In this document: positions 32,295 to 40,928 of the stretch, one piece after another
Numbering within the stretch: the stretch's first letter is position 1
How the letters are laid out: every line of letters begins with the position of its first letter
NCBI RefSeq assembly: GCF_014191985.1
Contig: NZ_JACHXI010000009.1
Coordinates: 1-64,000 of the forward strand
DNA length: 64,000 nt
Direction of reading: 5' to 3'
From: Azomonas macrocytogenes
GTDB taxonomy: Bacteria; Pseudomonadota; Gammaproteobacteria; Pseudomonadales; Pseudomonadaceae
Position numbers and translations under genes: made by a program
Notes under the pieces: model-generated
Seen by the model: the letters and a program-made list of their open reading frames with translations, nothing else
What the model was told of the DNA's origin: nothing
Databases searched by the model: none

Positions 32295-32849
32295 TCAGAG
32301 GCGTTGCGCGGAGATTAAGACCACTGGTTCGTGCGGGACGTTGCGTAGAGCGCCTCGGTGTTCGGTGGGAACCTGAGCGATCTGATCGACTACGCTCATG
32401 CCACGGATGACTTTTCCGAACACGGCATAGCCGAAATCGCGCTTGCTATGATCAAGGAAAGTATTGTCACGATGATTGATGAAAAACTGGCTGGTTGCTG
32501 AATCCACTGCTTGAGTGCGTGCCATGGCCAAGGTTCCGCGCACGTTGTGCAAGCCATTGTCAGCCTCGTTTTTGATCGGCGATAGTGGTTTTTTTATCGT
32601 GAGGTTTTGGTCGAAGCCGCCACCCTGGACGATATAGCCGGGAATCACCCGGTGGAACAGCGTCTTGTCGTAAAAGCCACTTTTTACGTAGGTAAGGAAA
32701 TTTTCGACACTGATCGGTGCTTTTTTCGCATCCAGCTCGATTTCGATCTCACCCAGGCTGGTATGCAACAGCACCCGTGGGTTTTCTGCTGCCAATAGTT
32801 GGCTGGAGAGCAGCAGGGAACAGATTGCGAGTCCAAGTTTTTTCAGCAT
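32295..32849 (-). CDS. ppiA: Periplasmic peptidyl-prolyl cis-trans isomerase (cyclophilin A)
   Basis: A 184-residue cyclophilin that assists periplasmic folding. It has an N-terminal signal peptide ('[22 protein letters not shown]'-type, cleaved after the Ala-rich end). The active-site segment '[15 protein letters not shown]' is present, with the drug-binding pocket residues 'QFFINHRDN' further on. AGGGTGG lies 8 nt before the ATG at 32849, so I reject the GTG four codons upstream. Confidence 0.93.
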   Translation of the reverse strand: MLKKLGLAICSLLLSSQLLAAENPRVLLHTSLGEIEIELDAKKAPISVENFLTYVKSGFYDKTLFHRVIPGYIVQGGGFDQNLTIKKPLSPIKNEADNGLHNVRGTLAMARTQAVDSATSQFFINHRDNTFLDHSKRDFGYAVFGKVIRGMSVVDQIAQVPTEHRGALRNVPHEPVVLISAQRL

Positions 32850-33004
32850 GTTAAGTACCACCCTGGCAAGGCAATTCGATTCAAGCGATTGATTATGACG
32901 TCGAAGTTCAGCTGTTTAATGCCGCGAATCCATCAACATGGGGTGAAAAATCGAAATCTGTCGATAAGATCACTGCTGCATTTATTCCGAACACCTCCTA
33001 ACCT

Positions 33005-34369
33005 ATGCGGCTTTTGATGTTTCAACTGAGGTATCAGCCCTTGTTCGCTCAATTCGACTTGCATGAACGCCTGCTCAAGGCACTGGCGGAATTCAATTTC
33101 ACCGAGCCGACGCCGGTGCAGGCCGCCGCGATTCCTCTGGCACTGCAAGGACATGATCTGCGCGCCACTGCTCGGACCGGCAGTGGCAAGACAGCGGCTT
33201 TTGTGCTGCCGGTTCTACATCGGCTGTTGAAGGAGGAGCGAAGCAATAGTGATGTGCGTGCGCTGATCCTGCTGCCGACTCGCGAGTTGGCGCAACAAAC
33301 CTTAAAAGAGGTCGAGCGCTTTGCCAGATATACCTTCCTCAAGGCTGGCCTGATTACCGGCGGCGAAGACTTCAAGGTGCAGGCAGCCATGCTGCGCAAG
33401 ATCCCGGACGTATTGATCGGCACGCCAGGACGGCTGATCGAGCATCTCGAAGCCGGCAATCTGGTGTTCGACGATGTGCAGGTGCTGGTACTCGACGAAG
33501 CGGATCGCATGCTCGACATGGGTTTCGCTGAAAACGTGCTGCGTCTGGCAGATATCTGTACCAAGCGCCAGCAGACATTACTGTTTTCTGCCACCACCGG
33601 TGGTGTCGGGCTGCGCGAGATGACCGGCAAGCTGCTGCGTGAGCCCAAGCACCTGATGCTCAATGCGGTCAGCGAGCTGAACGAGAACGTTCGCCAGCAA
33701 GTCATTACGGCCGACGATCCGGGGCACAAGGAGCGACTGGTGCACTGGTTACTGGTCAACGAAAGCTACCAGAAGGCGATCATCTTCACCAACACTCGTG
33801 CCCAGGCCGACCGGCTCTATGGGCGTCTAGTGGCCAGCGAGATCAAGGCTTTTGTCCTACATGGTGAAAAGGACCAGAAGGAGCGCAAGCTGGCCATCGA
33901 CCGCTTGAAGCAAGGTGGGGTAAAGGTGCTGGTGGCTACCGATGTGGCGGCACGCGGGCTGGATATCGACGGACTGGATCTGGTCATCAACTTCGACATG
34001 CCACGCTCGGGCGACGAGTACGTGCATCGCATCGGCCGTACCGGGCGGGCGGGCGAGGGCGGTCTGGCGATCTCGCTGATCTGCCACAACGATTGGAACC
34101 TGATGTCCAGTGTGGAGCGCTATCTCAAGCAGCGTTTCGAGAAGCGCCTGATTCCCGGTCTGAAAGGGCACTATCAGGGACCGAAGAACCTCAAGGCTTC
34201 GGGCAAGGCAGCAGGTACCAAGAAGAAAAAAGTGGAAAAGAAGAAGGTTGGTGAAAAAATCGCCAGACCCGCTAGAAATACACCAAAATCCAGGCCGGAA
34301 AAGCCATCGCTGGTGAGCGCGGACGGGCTTGCACCGCTCAAGCGCCGCAAGCCGGTTATCGAGCAATAG
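33005..34369 (+). CDS. DEAD-box ATP-dependent RNA helicase
   Basis: A 454-residue RNA helicase with all the motifs: Q-motif region 'FNFTEPTPVQ', I 'ARTGSGKTA', Ia 'PTRELAQ', II 'DEAD', III 'SATTGG' (SAT), V 'DVAARGLDID' and VI 'HRIGRTGRA'. The C-terminus is lysine-rich and probably binds RNA. Closest in feel to SrmB/RhlE-type helicases acting in ribosome assembly or RNA decay; the exact orthologue is unclear. The start could be the ATG at 33005 or 33017; neither has a good Shine-Dalgarno. Confidence 0.93.
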   Translation: MRLLMFQLRYQPLFAQFDLHERLLKALAEFNFTEPTPVQAAAIPLALQGHDLRATARTGSGKTAAFVLPVLHRLLKEERSNSDVRALILLPTRELAQQTLKEVERFARYTFLKAGLITGGEDFKVQAAMLRKIPDVLIGTPGRLIEHLEAGNLVFDDVQVLVLDEADRMLDMGFAENVLRLADICTKRQQTLLFSATTGGVGLREMTGKLLREPKHLMLNAVSELNENVRQQVITADDPGHKERLVHWLLVNESYQKAIIFTNTRAQADRLYGRLVASEIKAFVLHGEKDQKERKLAIDRLKQGGVKVLVATDVAARGLDIDGLDLVINFDMPRSGDEYVHRIGRTGRAGEGGLAISLICHNDWNLMSSVERYLKQRFEKRLIPGLKGHYQGPKNLKASGKAAGTKKKKVEKKKVGEKIARPARNTPKSRPEKPSLVSADGLAPLKRRKPVIEQ

Positions 34370-34387
34370 GGTTCGAAGAGGCCCGGG

Positions 34388-35350
34388 TCAGCTACGCACC
34401 AGATAATGCACGCTGAACAACTCCTTTAAATCGGTCCAGCAAGCCATGGGCTCGAAGCCAGCCGATTTAGCCAGGGCCGTGAAGGATTCCAGGGAATATT
34501 TATAGGAATTTTCGGTATGCAGGCTTTCGTCATTTTCGAAGCGAAACTGCCGGCCTTCGATGTTCACATCTTGCGTCGTCTTGCTGATTAAATGCATTTC
34601 GATACGCGACTCGATCTCGTTGAAAAAGGCGCGATGCCTGAAGCGGGATCGGTCGATATCGCTATCCAGCTCGTTGCGGATGCGCTCCAGCAAATTGAGA
34701 TTGAACGCTGCGGTGATTCCGGCTGCATCATTGTAGGCTGCTTCGAGAATTTTCCTGTCTTTGACCAGATCGATGCCGATCAGCAAGCCGCCGCCCTTGG
34801 GCAATAGCTGTTGCAACTCGCTCAGAAAACGTCGCGCCTGGGGTGGAGTGAAGTTACCGAGGCTGGAGCCGGGAAAGAAGGCCAGCGCATGCTCGCTTGC
34901 GAAACCCTCCGGCAAGATGGCGCACTGGGAAAAGTCGCTACAGAATGCATGGACATCCAGCCAGGGATAGTCCGCTGCCAGGCGCCGGGTGCTGGAAAGC
35001 AGGAAATCTTCGGAGATATCGATACCCAGGTAGCGCGCTGGGCGTAGTGCTTCGAGTAGCAGCCTGACTTTGTGGCTGGCACCGCTGCCGAATTCGAGCA
35101 GGTCCGCACCAGGGCCGGTAAGTTCACCGATTTCCCGTACTGCCCGGACCAGGATCTGTTCCTCGGTACGGGTAAGGTAGTATTCGGGCTGTCGACAGAT
35201 AGCTTCGAACAGCTCGGAGCCGCGCCGATCATAGAAGAATTTGGGGGGTAACCATTTCGGCGATACAGAAAAACCGGCCAGCACTGCGTCGCGTAGAGCA
35301 TCCTGTTGCTTGAGCGGATATTGCCCATGAACCTGCACAGCCAAAGCCAT
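34388..35350 (-). CDS. egtD: L-histidine N-alpha-methyltransferase EgtD
   Basis: A 320-residue SAM-dependent enzyme that trimethylates histidine to hercynine, the first step of ergothioneine synthesis. The N-terminus has 'FFYDRRGSELFEAICRQPEYYLTRTE', and the SAM pocket is 'LLEFGSGASHK'. The family end 'FSVHYLVRS' is intact. The open frame runs far upstream inside egtB, but the ATG at 35350 lies 1 nt after the egtB stop with GGAG before it. The pair is clearly an operon. Confidence 0.94.
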   Translation of the reverse strand: MALAVQVHGQYPLKQQDALRDAVLAGFSVSPKWLPPKFFYDRRGSELFEAICRQPEYYLTRTEEQILVRAVREIGELTGPGADLLEFGSGASHKVRLLLEALRPARYLGIDISEDFLLSSTRRLAADYPWLDVHAFCSDFSQCAILPEGFASEHALAFFPGSSLGNFTPPQARRFLSELQQLLPKGGGLLIGIDLVKDRKILEAAYNDAAGITAAFNLNLLERIRNELDSDIDRSRFRHRAFFNEIESRIEMHLISKTTQDVNIEGRQFRFENDESLHTENSYKYSLESFTALAKSAGFEPMACWTDLKELFSVHYLVRS

Positions 35351-35351
35351 C

Positions 35352-36662
35352 CTAAATCTCCTTTGCCAACCGCAAGCCGGCGAATTGCCAGCGCAGCTCA
35401 AGCTGGAAGAAATTGCGATATGTGGCGCGGATATGGGTCTGTGGCGTCGCGCAACACCCACCACGCAACACCATCCGATTGGACATGAACTTACCGTTGT
35501 ATTCGCCGAGGCTGCCTGCGTGGGGACGGAAGCCCGGGTAGGGCCGATAAGCACTGGCGGTCCATTCCCAGACATCGCCGAACAACCGGGCCGGTACATG
35601 GGTTCGCGTGCTTTCGTCGGGATCGTGAGCGGCAATGGGTTGCAGATAGCCGCTGTCCAGAAAATTGCCTTGTACCGGCTGGTCGGCAGCAGCAATTTCC
35701 CATTCTGCCTCGGTGGGCAAGCGAGCACCGGCCCAGCGGGCATAAGCATCGGCTTCATAGAAACTGATATGGCAGACTGGCGCAGCCAGATCTAGCGGGC
35801 GCAGGCCGCCCAGGGTCATTTCATGCCAGAAACCATCCTGACGCTGCCAATAGAGTGGTGCGTGCCAGCCGCTCTGCTGAATCTGGCTCCAGCCATCGGC
35901 CAGCCAGAGCTCCGCACGGGCATAGCCGCCATCAGCCATGAAAGATAGGTATTCACCATTGTTGACCGGTCGGCTGGCCAGTTTGAAGTCTTCGACAAAC
36001 TGCCGATGCCGTGGTGTTTCGCAATCGAAGGCGAAGCCTCCGCCAGTATGGCCGATGTACTTCAGCCCGCCTTCGTGGAATTGCCAGCGCAACCGGCTGG
36101 GAGGAGCCACGGGAGCTGGCTTGAGATCGCTACGGTAGATCGGGTGCAGTGGGTTCTGCGCCAGGATGTGCTTGATATCCATCAGGAGTAGCTCCTGATG
36201 CTGCTGCTCGTGCTGGATGCCCAGTTCGGTGCGGCGCAGGATTTCCGCTGCCTGTTGTTCCGGTGGGTTGCTCAGCAGCTCTCCCATCGCCTGGTCGACA
36301 TAGTTGCGATAGTGGTAGACCTCTACCACACCGGGACGCGAAACCAGACCGCGGGCCGCTCGAGGAAAGGGTGTGCCGTGGGTTTCGTAATAGGAATTGA
36401 ACAGATGGTCGTAGGCCTTATTCAGTGGCTTGTAGTGCGTCAGAAAGGGAACTAGCAAAAAGGCTTCATAGAACCAGCTGGTGTGCCCCAGATGCCATTT
36501 GGGAGGACTGACCTCGGGCATGCTCTGGATTACATGATCTTCGATTTCTAACGGAGAGCAGATCGTTTCGCTGGTGGTCCGGCTGTGCAGGTAGCGGTGC
36601 AACAGATTGCCCTGTTCGGTTATCACTGATCGCTGGCTCGGCTCATGTACCAGATTGCCCAT
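35352..36662 (-). CDS. egtB: Ergothioneine biosynthesis protein EgtB
   Basis: A 436-residue iron-dependent sulfoxide synthase that joins hercynine to a thiol donor with O2. The N-terminal DinB-like domain supplies the iron ligands in 'KWHLGHTSWFYE' and 'HEQQHQEL'. The C-terminal half is an FGE-sulfatase domain with 'RLPTEAEWEIAA', 'GDVWEWTAS' and 'VLRGGCCATPQTHIR'. The start is the ATG preceded by AGGGGGG. The set is the short EgtB-EgtD type; no egtC or egtE is adjacent. Confidence 0.94.
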   Translation of the reverse strand: MGNLVHEPSQRSVITEQGNLLHRYLHSRTTSETICSPLEIEDHVIQSMPEVSPPKWHLGHTSWFYEAFLLVPFLTHYKPLNKAYDHLFNSYYETHGTPFPRAARGLVSRPGVVEVYHYRNYVDQAMGELLSNPPEQQAAEILRRTELGIQHEQQHQELLLMDIKHILAQNPLHPIYRSDLKPAPVAPPSRLRWQFHEGGLKYIGHTGGGFAFDCETPRHRQFVEDFKLASRPVNNGEYLSFMADGGYARAELWLADGWSQIQQSGWHAPLYWQRQDGFWHEMTLGGLRPLDLAAPVCHISFYEADAYARWAGARLPTEAEWEIAAADQPVQGNFLDSGYLQPIAAHDPDESTRTHVPARLFGDVWEWTASAYRPYPGFRPHAGSLGEYNGKFMSNRMVLRGGCCATPQTHIRATYRNFFQLELRWQFAGLRLAKEI

Positions 36663-36801
36663 TGTCCCCCCTGGAGTGGTAGTGAAATCGGTGGATTCTC
36701 TATTTACCGACTCACTGGAAAGTACGAAGTTTCTGCCGTTCGACCCGAACTCGAATCTGCTGTACCACTCTGTAAGATGAACGAAGGAAGTGGAGAGTCT
36801 G

Positions 36802-37617
36802 ATGAAAAAAATCGTCGTACCGCTGGCAATCATGGCGCTGGTTGGCTGCAATCAGGACAACACCGCTTCTTACGTCAAAGCTCCGGGTGCCGAGAAAAGC
36901 ACCAAGAGCGAAGTGTTGGAAGCCGGGGCAAAGCTGTTGCAGGGCAAGTCGCCACTGAATGCGGTCAGTGCCTATCTGGACGGTTTCCATTTCTATAACG
37001 GGGATATTAACGGCCAGATGGAAGCCCACCATTACGTCACCTGGCTCAACGAGGATCTGCTACAGGCAGTGATCTTTGATGGCAACGGCGAAGATGCCAA
37101 ATTGATGGGGGTGGAATACATCATCAGCGCACGGCTATTTCATGAATTGCCGGAGGATGAGAAAAAGCTCTGGCACAGCCATGATTATGAGGTGAAGTCC
37201 GGTGCACTGGTCGCGCCGGGACTCCCCGATATAGCGGAAAAGGAACTGATGGAAAAGGTTGCCACTACTTACGGCAAGACTTGGCACACCTGGCATACCG
37301 ATCGTGACAAGACGCTGCCCTACGGCATTCCAGCCTTGATGATGGGCTTTACAGCTGACGGTCAGCTCGATCCGGAGCTGGTAAAGCTGCGTGATCAGCG
37401 TTTGGGTATCGATACCCAGGCCGTCCAGCGTAATCGACAGGCGATCGCCCAACCGAAAATCGATCCGTTGGCCAATGCCTGGGAACAGGGAGAAATCATT
37501 CAACTGCAGCGCGTTAACGGACCAGGCGAACACGCTCATGGCTCGCTTGCTCCCGGCCAGGCTGAAGTAATCGAAAGCCAGCGCGCCGAAGATCAGCTCA
37601 GACGAAGCGGTCAGTAG
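36802..37617 (+). CDS. DUF1264/OBAP-like lipoprotein
   Basis: A 271-residue protein. A short signal peptide ends in a lipobox ('MALVGC'), so it is probably a lipoprotein. The body ('FHFYNGDINGQMEAHHYVTWLNED', shown in part, and 'MGVEYIISARLFHELPEDEKKLWHSH') matches the DUF1264 / oil-body-associated-protein-like family known from plants and bacteria. Its biochemical role is unknown. It is His-rich, which could mean metal binding (inference). It is divergent from egtB by 139 nt. I use the ATG at 36802 with GGAGAG before it. Confidence 0.8.
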   Translation: MKKIVVPLAIMALVGCNQDNTASYVKAPGAEKSTKSEVLEAGAKLLQGKSPLNAVSAYLDGFHFYNGDINGQMEAHHYVTWLNEDLLQAVIFDGNGEDAKLMGVEYIISARLFHELPEDEKKLWHSHDYEVKSGALVAPGLPDIAEKELMEKVATTYGKTWHTWHTDRDKTLPYGIPALMMGFTADGQLDPELVKLRDQRLGIDTQAVQRNRQAIAQPKIDPLANAWEQGEIIQLQRVNGPGEHAHGSLAPGQAEVIESQRAEDQLRRSGQ

Positions 37618-37922
37618 TTTGGCGGCATTTCCGGAATCCCTGTATCGTCGAGGATGAACGGCATTTTCCAGGGATTGAGGTGGCGACCCTTGTCTTCCAG
37701 ATGGTGGCGCGTCTGTTCGATCGCATCGAAAAACCGTACTGGATTGCTGTATTCGTCCCGCGAAAGATGTGCTTTCTGGAGCACCTTTTCGCCATCAATA
37801 CTCATGATGGCGAGCTTGAATCCTTCTTCTCCGGCATTGGTACAGGTCACACAGCTATAGGGTAGGAAGGCTTCGCTGGCCAGCTTCATGGCGCTATCCA
37901 GACTCATGGTTGACGGATTCAT
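37611..37922 (-). CDS. Hypothetical protein with CxxC
   Basis: A 103-residue protein of unknown function. GGAGGT lies 7 nt before the ATG at 37922. A CxxC ('YSCVTC') sits near residue 25, and the C-terminus is Pro-rich. No membrane segment is evident. It overlaps the end of the DUF1264-like gene tail to tail by 7 nt. I do not recognise a family. Confidence 0.65.
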   Translation of the reverse strand: MNPSTMSLDSAMKLASEAFLPYSCVTCTNAGEEGFKLAIMSIDGEKVLQKAHLSRDEYSNPVRFFDAIEQTRHHLEDKGRHLNPWKMPFILDDTGIPEMPPNY

Positions 37923-38118
37923 TTCAATGACCTCCAATCAAGTGGATGCTGAAAGGTAGACCATGCATTTTCATGGCGCGTTTTCACCTGTTTCAGCTTG
38001 TCTGGCTAGTTTCGACGAGTGGAACTTCCAATGAAAACTGCATCAAGCTATAAGCAAATCAATTTTGCTGTGGTTAGCTTCTCAGTAGTCCTTGCGTAAC
38101 TCGGTGAAGGAGACGGAC

Positions 38119-38286
38119 ATGAAAATCGAAGTCAAGAAACTGAAAAGCAAAGAAATTCCACAAGCTTGGCGAGCAGCCTGGCTCGTCTGCTGGGTCGTCG
38201 AACTGGATGGTTGTACGGTTGCCGGGCCTTTTGCCAGCCAAGCACTGGCCCAGGCTGTAGCGGATGGCCGAAGGCCCGGCCGCTAG
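38119..38286 (+). CDS. Small hypothetical protein
   Basis: A 55-residue ORF starting at ATG 38119 with GGAG 6 nt upstream. The sequence begins with a lysine-rich strand ('MKIEVKKLKSKEIP') and continues with a Trp-rich hydrophobic patch ('AWRAAWLVCWVVELDG'), then a helix. It is probably a small folded cytoplasmic protein; no function is known to me. The gap before it (37923-38118) holds no other gene I can support. Confidence 0.55.
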   Translation: MKIEVKKLKSKEIPQAWRAAWLVCWVVELDGCTVAGPFASQALAQAVADGRRPGR

Positions 38287-38439
38287 CTAGTCGTCCTGGC
38301 TTGGCGATCAATTTTCCCATCGTAGCCGAAACCCACTCAAGGACAGGGCTTATAGCTCTGTCCGACGCTGCTCGTGCCTGCCTGCTGGCCTACGAAAGTG
38401 TCTTCTTCCGCAGAACCCTCTAACGATGTGGAGGATATG

Positions 38440-39576
38440 ATGCTGCGCTACGCCATGCTTATCGTGATATTCGGTTTTGCTCTATTCAATGTTCAGGCAG
38501 CCCAAATCGAGCATTACGACAGCGAACTGGGGTCCGTTCAGGTCAGATTGATTGCTTCTGGACTGGAGCACCCCTGGGCTTTGGCCTTCCTGCCAAATGG
38601 CCAGCAAATGCTAGTGACTGAGCGGCCTGGGCGCCTGCGTATCGTCGACTTGAACGGCAAGATTTCCGCGCCCATAGACGGAGTGCCCGAAGTATTTGCC
38701 GATGGACAGGGCGGTCTGCTGGATGTACGGCTTTCTCCCGGTTTCGCCAAGGATCGTCTGATTTACCTTTCCTATGGTGAAGCAGGTGAAAATGGTAAGG
38801 CTGGCACGACTGTAGGACGCGGGCGCCTGTCCGAAAACATGTTGAAACTAGAAGGCTTCCAAGTGATTTTCCGGCAGGAACCAAAACTGTCGGTAGGTGA
38901 ACACTTCGGCTCCCGGCTGGTATTCGATACCGACGGTCATCTGTTCATTGCGCTTGGCGAGAACAACCAGCGCTCTACTGCTCAGGATCTGGACAAGCTA
39001 CAAGGCAAGATAGTCCGCATTTATCCCGATGGCAGCATTCCCAAAGACAACCCCTTTGTCGGCCAGGCAGGCATCCACCCGGAAATCTGGTCCTATGGTC
39101 ACCGCAACCAGCAGGGTGCTGCCTTCAATCCCTGGACTGGTGTGCTCTGGACCCATGAGCACGGCCCGCGAGGTGGCGATGAGATCAATCTGCCAGCCGC
39201 TGGCAAGAACTATGGTTGGCCGTTGGCGACCCATGGCATCAACTATAGCCTTCTGCCGATCCCGGAAGCCAAGGGTAAAACCCTCAAGGATACTGAACCA
39301 CCGCATTTTGTCTGGGAAAAATCACCCGCTATCAGCGGTATGGCTTTTTACGATAGCGAACGCTTTCCACCCTGGCAGCACAATCTGTTCATCGGAGCCT
39401 TGAAAGACCAAGCGTTGATTCGCTTGCAGTTGGACGGTAATCGAATTGCCCATGAAGAGCGGTTACTGAAGGATTTGGAAGAGCGCATCCGCGAAGTCCG
39501 TCTGGCCCCCGACGGTTATCTCTATGTACTAACCGATCAATCCGATGGACATCTCTGGCAGATCGGGCTTGAGTAA
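38440..39576 (+). CDS. PQQ-dependent sugar dehydrogenase (aldose sugar dehydrogenase type)
   Basis: A 378-residue periplasmic beta-propeller protein of the Asd/YliI family. It has a signal peptide ('LIVIFGFALFNVQAAQ') and the propeller segments 'LEHPWALAFLPNG', 'LLDVRLSPGF' and 'GHRNQQGAAFNPWTG', plus 'HEHGPRGGDEIN' with the His and Arg typical of the PQQ site. It oxidises aldose sugars using PQQ. Two adjacent ATGs exist at 38437 and 38440. GGAGG has better spacing to the second. Confidence 0.9.
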   Translation: MLRYAMLIVIFGFALFNVQAAQIEHYDSELGSVQVRLIASGLEHPWALAFLPNGQQMLVTERPGRLRIVDLNGKISAPIDGVPEVFADGQGGLLDVRLSPGFAKDRLIYLSYGEAGENGKAGTTVGRGRLSENMLKLEGFQVIFRQEPKLSVGEHFGSRLVFDTDGHLFIALGENNQRSTAQDLDKLQGKIVRIYPDGSIPKDNPFVGQAGIHPEIWSYGHRNQQGAAFNPWTGVLWTHEHGPRGGDEINLPAAGKNYGWPLATHGINYSLLPIPEAKGKTLKDTEPPHFVWEKSPAISGMAFYDSERFPPWQHNLFIGALKDQALIRLQLDGNRIAHEERLLKDLEERIREVRLAPDGYLYVLTDQSDGHLWQIGLE

Positions 39577-39652
39577 GGCTTGGTGTGTAATCGAATCCGA
39601 TATAGGAGAGGCTTGAGTCTGTACCGCTAAATTCGGATAATGCGCCGCCACT

Positions 39653-39728
39653 GCCGGCATAGCTCAGTTGGTAGAGCAGCGCATTCGTAATGCGAAGGTC
39701 GGGGGTTCGACTCCTCTTGCCGGCACCA
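39653..39728 (+). tRNA. tRNA-Thr (anticodon CGT)
   Basis: A complete 76-nt cloverleaf including an encoded CCA. The acceptor is GCCGGCA/TGCCGGC, the D-arm is present, the anticodon stem-loop CGCAT-TCGTAAT-GCG reads anticodon CGT, and the T-loop is GGTTCGACTCC. A hairpin terminator follows at 39774. Confidence 0.97.
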
Positions 39729-39773
39729 GAATGTTGTTTCTAGACGTCTCTCATTGTCTACGAAACCACCTGA

Positions 39774-39800
39774 AAAGCTCGCCCTGTGCGGGCTTTGTTG
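39774..39800 (+). terminator. Likely terminator of tRNA-Thr
   Basis: A 9-bp stem (AAAGCTCGC/GCGGGCTTT, one G-T pair) with a 5-nt loop is followed by a short T-rich run, 46 nt after the tRNA. Confidence 0.65.
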
Positions 39801-39834
39801 TCTCTGGTTGTTTCCCTGTTTTAAGGGCTGTTGA

Positions 39835-40077
39835 CGTTTCACATCGGTAGCCATAGGAGCGCAACTGGTTGGCGAGATTTCTTCTAGCCGGAACCTTCGT
39901 CAGTTTTCCGTCCGAGATTATCCGTACTACGACGAACATGCTGCGAATGCTGCAGCCGATCTGCAAAGCGACAACCTTTTATCAAAAACCAAGGCGGTGA
40001 TACAGGCTCGGTTGAATCGTGGAGCAGAGCAGGCGGCGGAAGTGGCGAGATGGTTTAGGTTAGCGCAGGAACGTTGA
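39835..40077 (+). pseudogene. Orphan coding fragment after tRNA-Thr
   Basis: An open frame of 80 codons ending at TGA 40075 reads like protein: 'NLRQFSVRDYPYYDEHAANA', then 'KTKAVIQARLNRGAEQAAEVARWF'. It has no ATG and no convincing alternative start with a Shine-Dalgarno, so it looks like the 3' end of a gene whose front is lost. I do not recognise the family. Its position just 3' of a tRNA gene suggests the leftover of an integrated element (inference). Confidence 0.4.
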
Positions 40078-40174
40078 TGTCTGCTGGTGGAAGAAAGGGC
40101 GCCGAAACCCTATTCAAAGATTCAAGACCCCAGCCAAGTGCTGGTGTTTTTGTTGAACACTCATTGATGTTGTC

Positions 40175-40205
40175 CCTCCAAAGACAGGTAAAGCCCGGCA
40201 GGAGG
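40175..40205 (+). promoter_or_regulatory. Leader with CCTCC-N21-GGAGG, copy A
   Basis: CCTCC (40175-40179) is complementary to the strong Shine-Dalgarno GGAGG (40201-40205), with exactly 21 nt between them. The same layout with the same spacing occurs before the paralogous gene at 40639, although the 21 nt between differ at most positions. Base pairing could hide the ribosome-binding site. Confidence 0.4.
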
Positions 40206-40211
40206 TGCTTC

Positions 40212-40427
40212 ATGATCAAGGCTCAGCAAATGCCATATGACGTTCAGCCAAATCCTTTTGATGACCCAGAGATAGGTTTAGGAAGTGATGTTGGCTATGA
40301 AACTCCGCATGACGATTCGGATGTAGCGGCGGAAGATCAGGACGATTACCGTTCGCCCAGTAAAAAAGTAGCTTCTTACAAATTCTGGAAGAAAGAGGCG
40401 AACGCAGGAGAAAGCCCTTTAGGCTGA
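40212..40427 (+). CDS. Small acidic protein, paralogue A
   Basis: A 71-residue acidic, Asp/Pro-rich protein starting 'MIKAQQMPYDVQPNPFDDPE', with a basic C-terminal tail ('SPSKKVASYKFWKKE'). The start at ATG 40212 is set by GGAGG 6 nt upstream and by its match to paralogue B at 40639; a longer in-frame ORF from 40077 is not supported by the paralogue. It is probably disordered. No function or family is recognised. It has its own terminator. Confidence 0.65.
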   Translation: MIKAQQMPYDVQPNPFDDPEIGLGSDVGYETPHDDSDVAAEDQDDYRSPSKKVASYKFWKKEANAGESPLG

Positions 40428-40465
40428 TCAGCCAAAGATTGGAATTCGACGAACCCAATAAAGCC

Positions 40466-40490
40466 CCCGGCCACGTGCCGGGTTTTTATT
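40466..40490 (+). terminator. Terminator of acidic paralogue A
   Basis: CCCGGC-CACGT-GCCGGG followed by TTTTTATTT, 39 nt after the stop codon. Confidence 0.85.
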
Positions 40491-40601
40491 TATGTCGCGC
40501 AACAGACAACAGCAGCACTACCCACACAGCGAAACAACAGCCGGATCCAGCACCAATCTATCCTGACCCGCCAAGCGGTCTGAACGCTGACCCATAGTGC
40601 T

Positions 40602-40632
40602 CCTCCAACTGGTTAAGCAGCTTGATAGGAGG
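40602..40632 (+). promoter_or_regulatory. Leader with CCTCC-N21-GGAGG, copy B
   Basis: CCTCC (40602-40606) and GGAGG (40628-40632) are separated by 21 nt, as in copy A. The stretch GGAGGTGCTTCATGAT is identical in both copies, while the region between the two pentamers has drifted. Confidence 0.4.
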
Positions 40633-40638
40633 TGCTTC

Positions 40639-40794
40639 ATGATTAAGGCTCAGAAAATACCAGATGACGATCAGATAGATCCGATAGATGATCCAAACGA
40701 AGGTCCCGGTAGCGAAGGTGACTATGAAGATCCTATCGATGATTCAGGCCCCGATGTAGTGCCAGAAGATCCGGATATTCAGAGAAATAAATAA
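40639..40794 (+). CDS. Small acidic protein, paralogue B
   Basis: A 51-residue, extremely acidic protein ('MIKAQKIPDDDQIDPIDDPN', then 'GDYEDPIDDSGPDVVPEDPD'). It aligns with paralogue A over the first 45 residues at about half identity but lacks A's basic tail. The strong GGAGG and shared leader show that both are translated genes. It is followed by its own terminator. Function unknown. Confidence 0.65.
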   Translation: MIKAQKIPDDDQIDPIDDPNEGPGSEGDYEDPIDDSGPDVVPEDPDIQRNK

Positions 40795-40829
40795 GTAGAG
40801 CCTGGCATGTCGCTGGATTTTTTGTTTTC

Positions 40830-40853
40830 AAGCCCCGCCAAGTGCGGGGCTTT
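40830..40853 (+). terminator. Terminator of acidic paralogue B
   Basis: AAGCCCCGC-CAAGT-GCGGGGCTT with TTTC after it, 35 nt past the stop codon. Confidence 0.8.
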
Positions 40854-40928
40854 CTATGGGGGGATTGATTGTCCAGGACGGGCGGGATGGGGGTGTTTTG
40901 AACAAATACTGAAAGTATTTTGCTAAAA

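Noticed and set aside
38341..38363. Hairpin GGACAGGGC/GCTCTGTCC before the sugar dehydrogenase
   Set aside because: The stem is only 9 bp with a wobble pair and has no T run or second copy, so neither a terminator nor a repeat family is supported.
40077..40427. Longer 116-residue version of acidic protein A
   Set aside because: The extension has no Shine-Dalgarno of its own and no match in paralogue B, whereas the start at 40212 has GGAGG and a conserved N-terminus.
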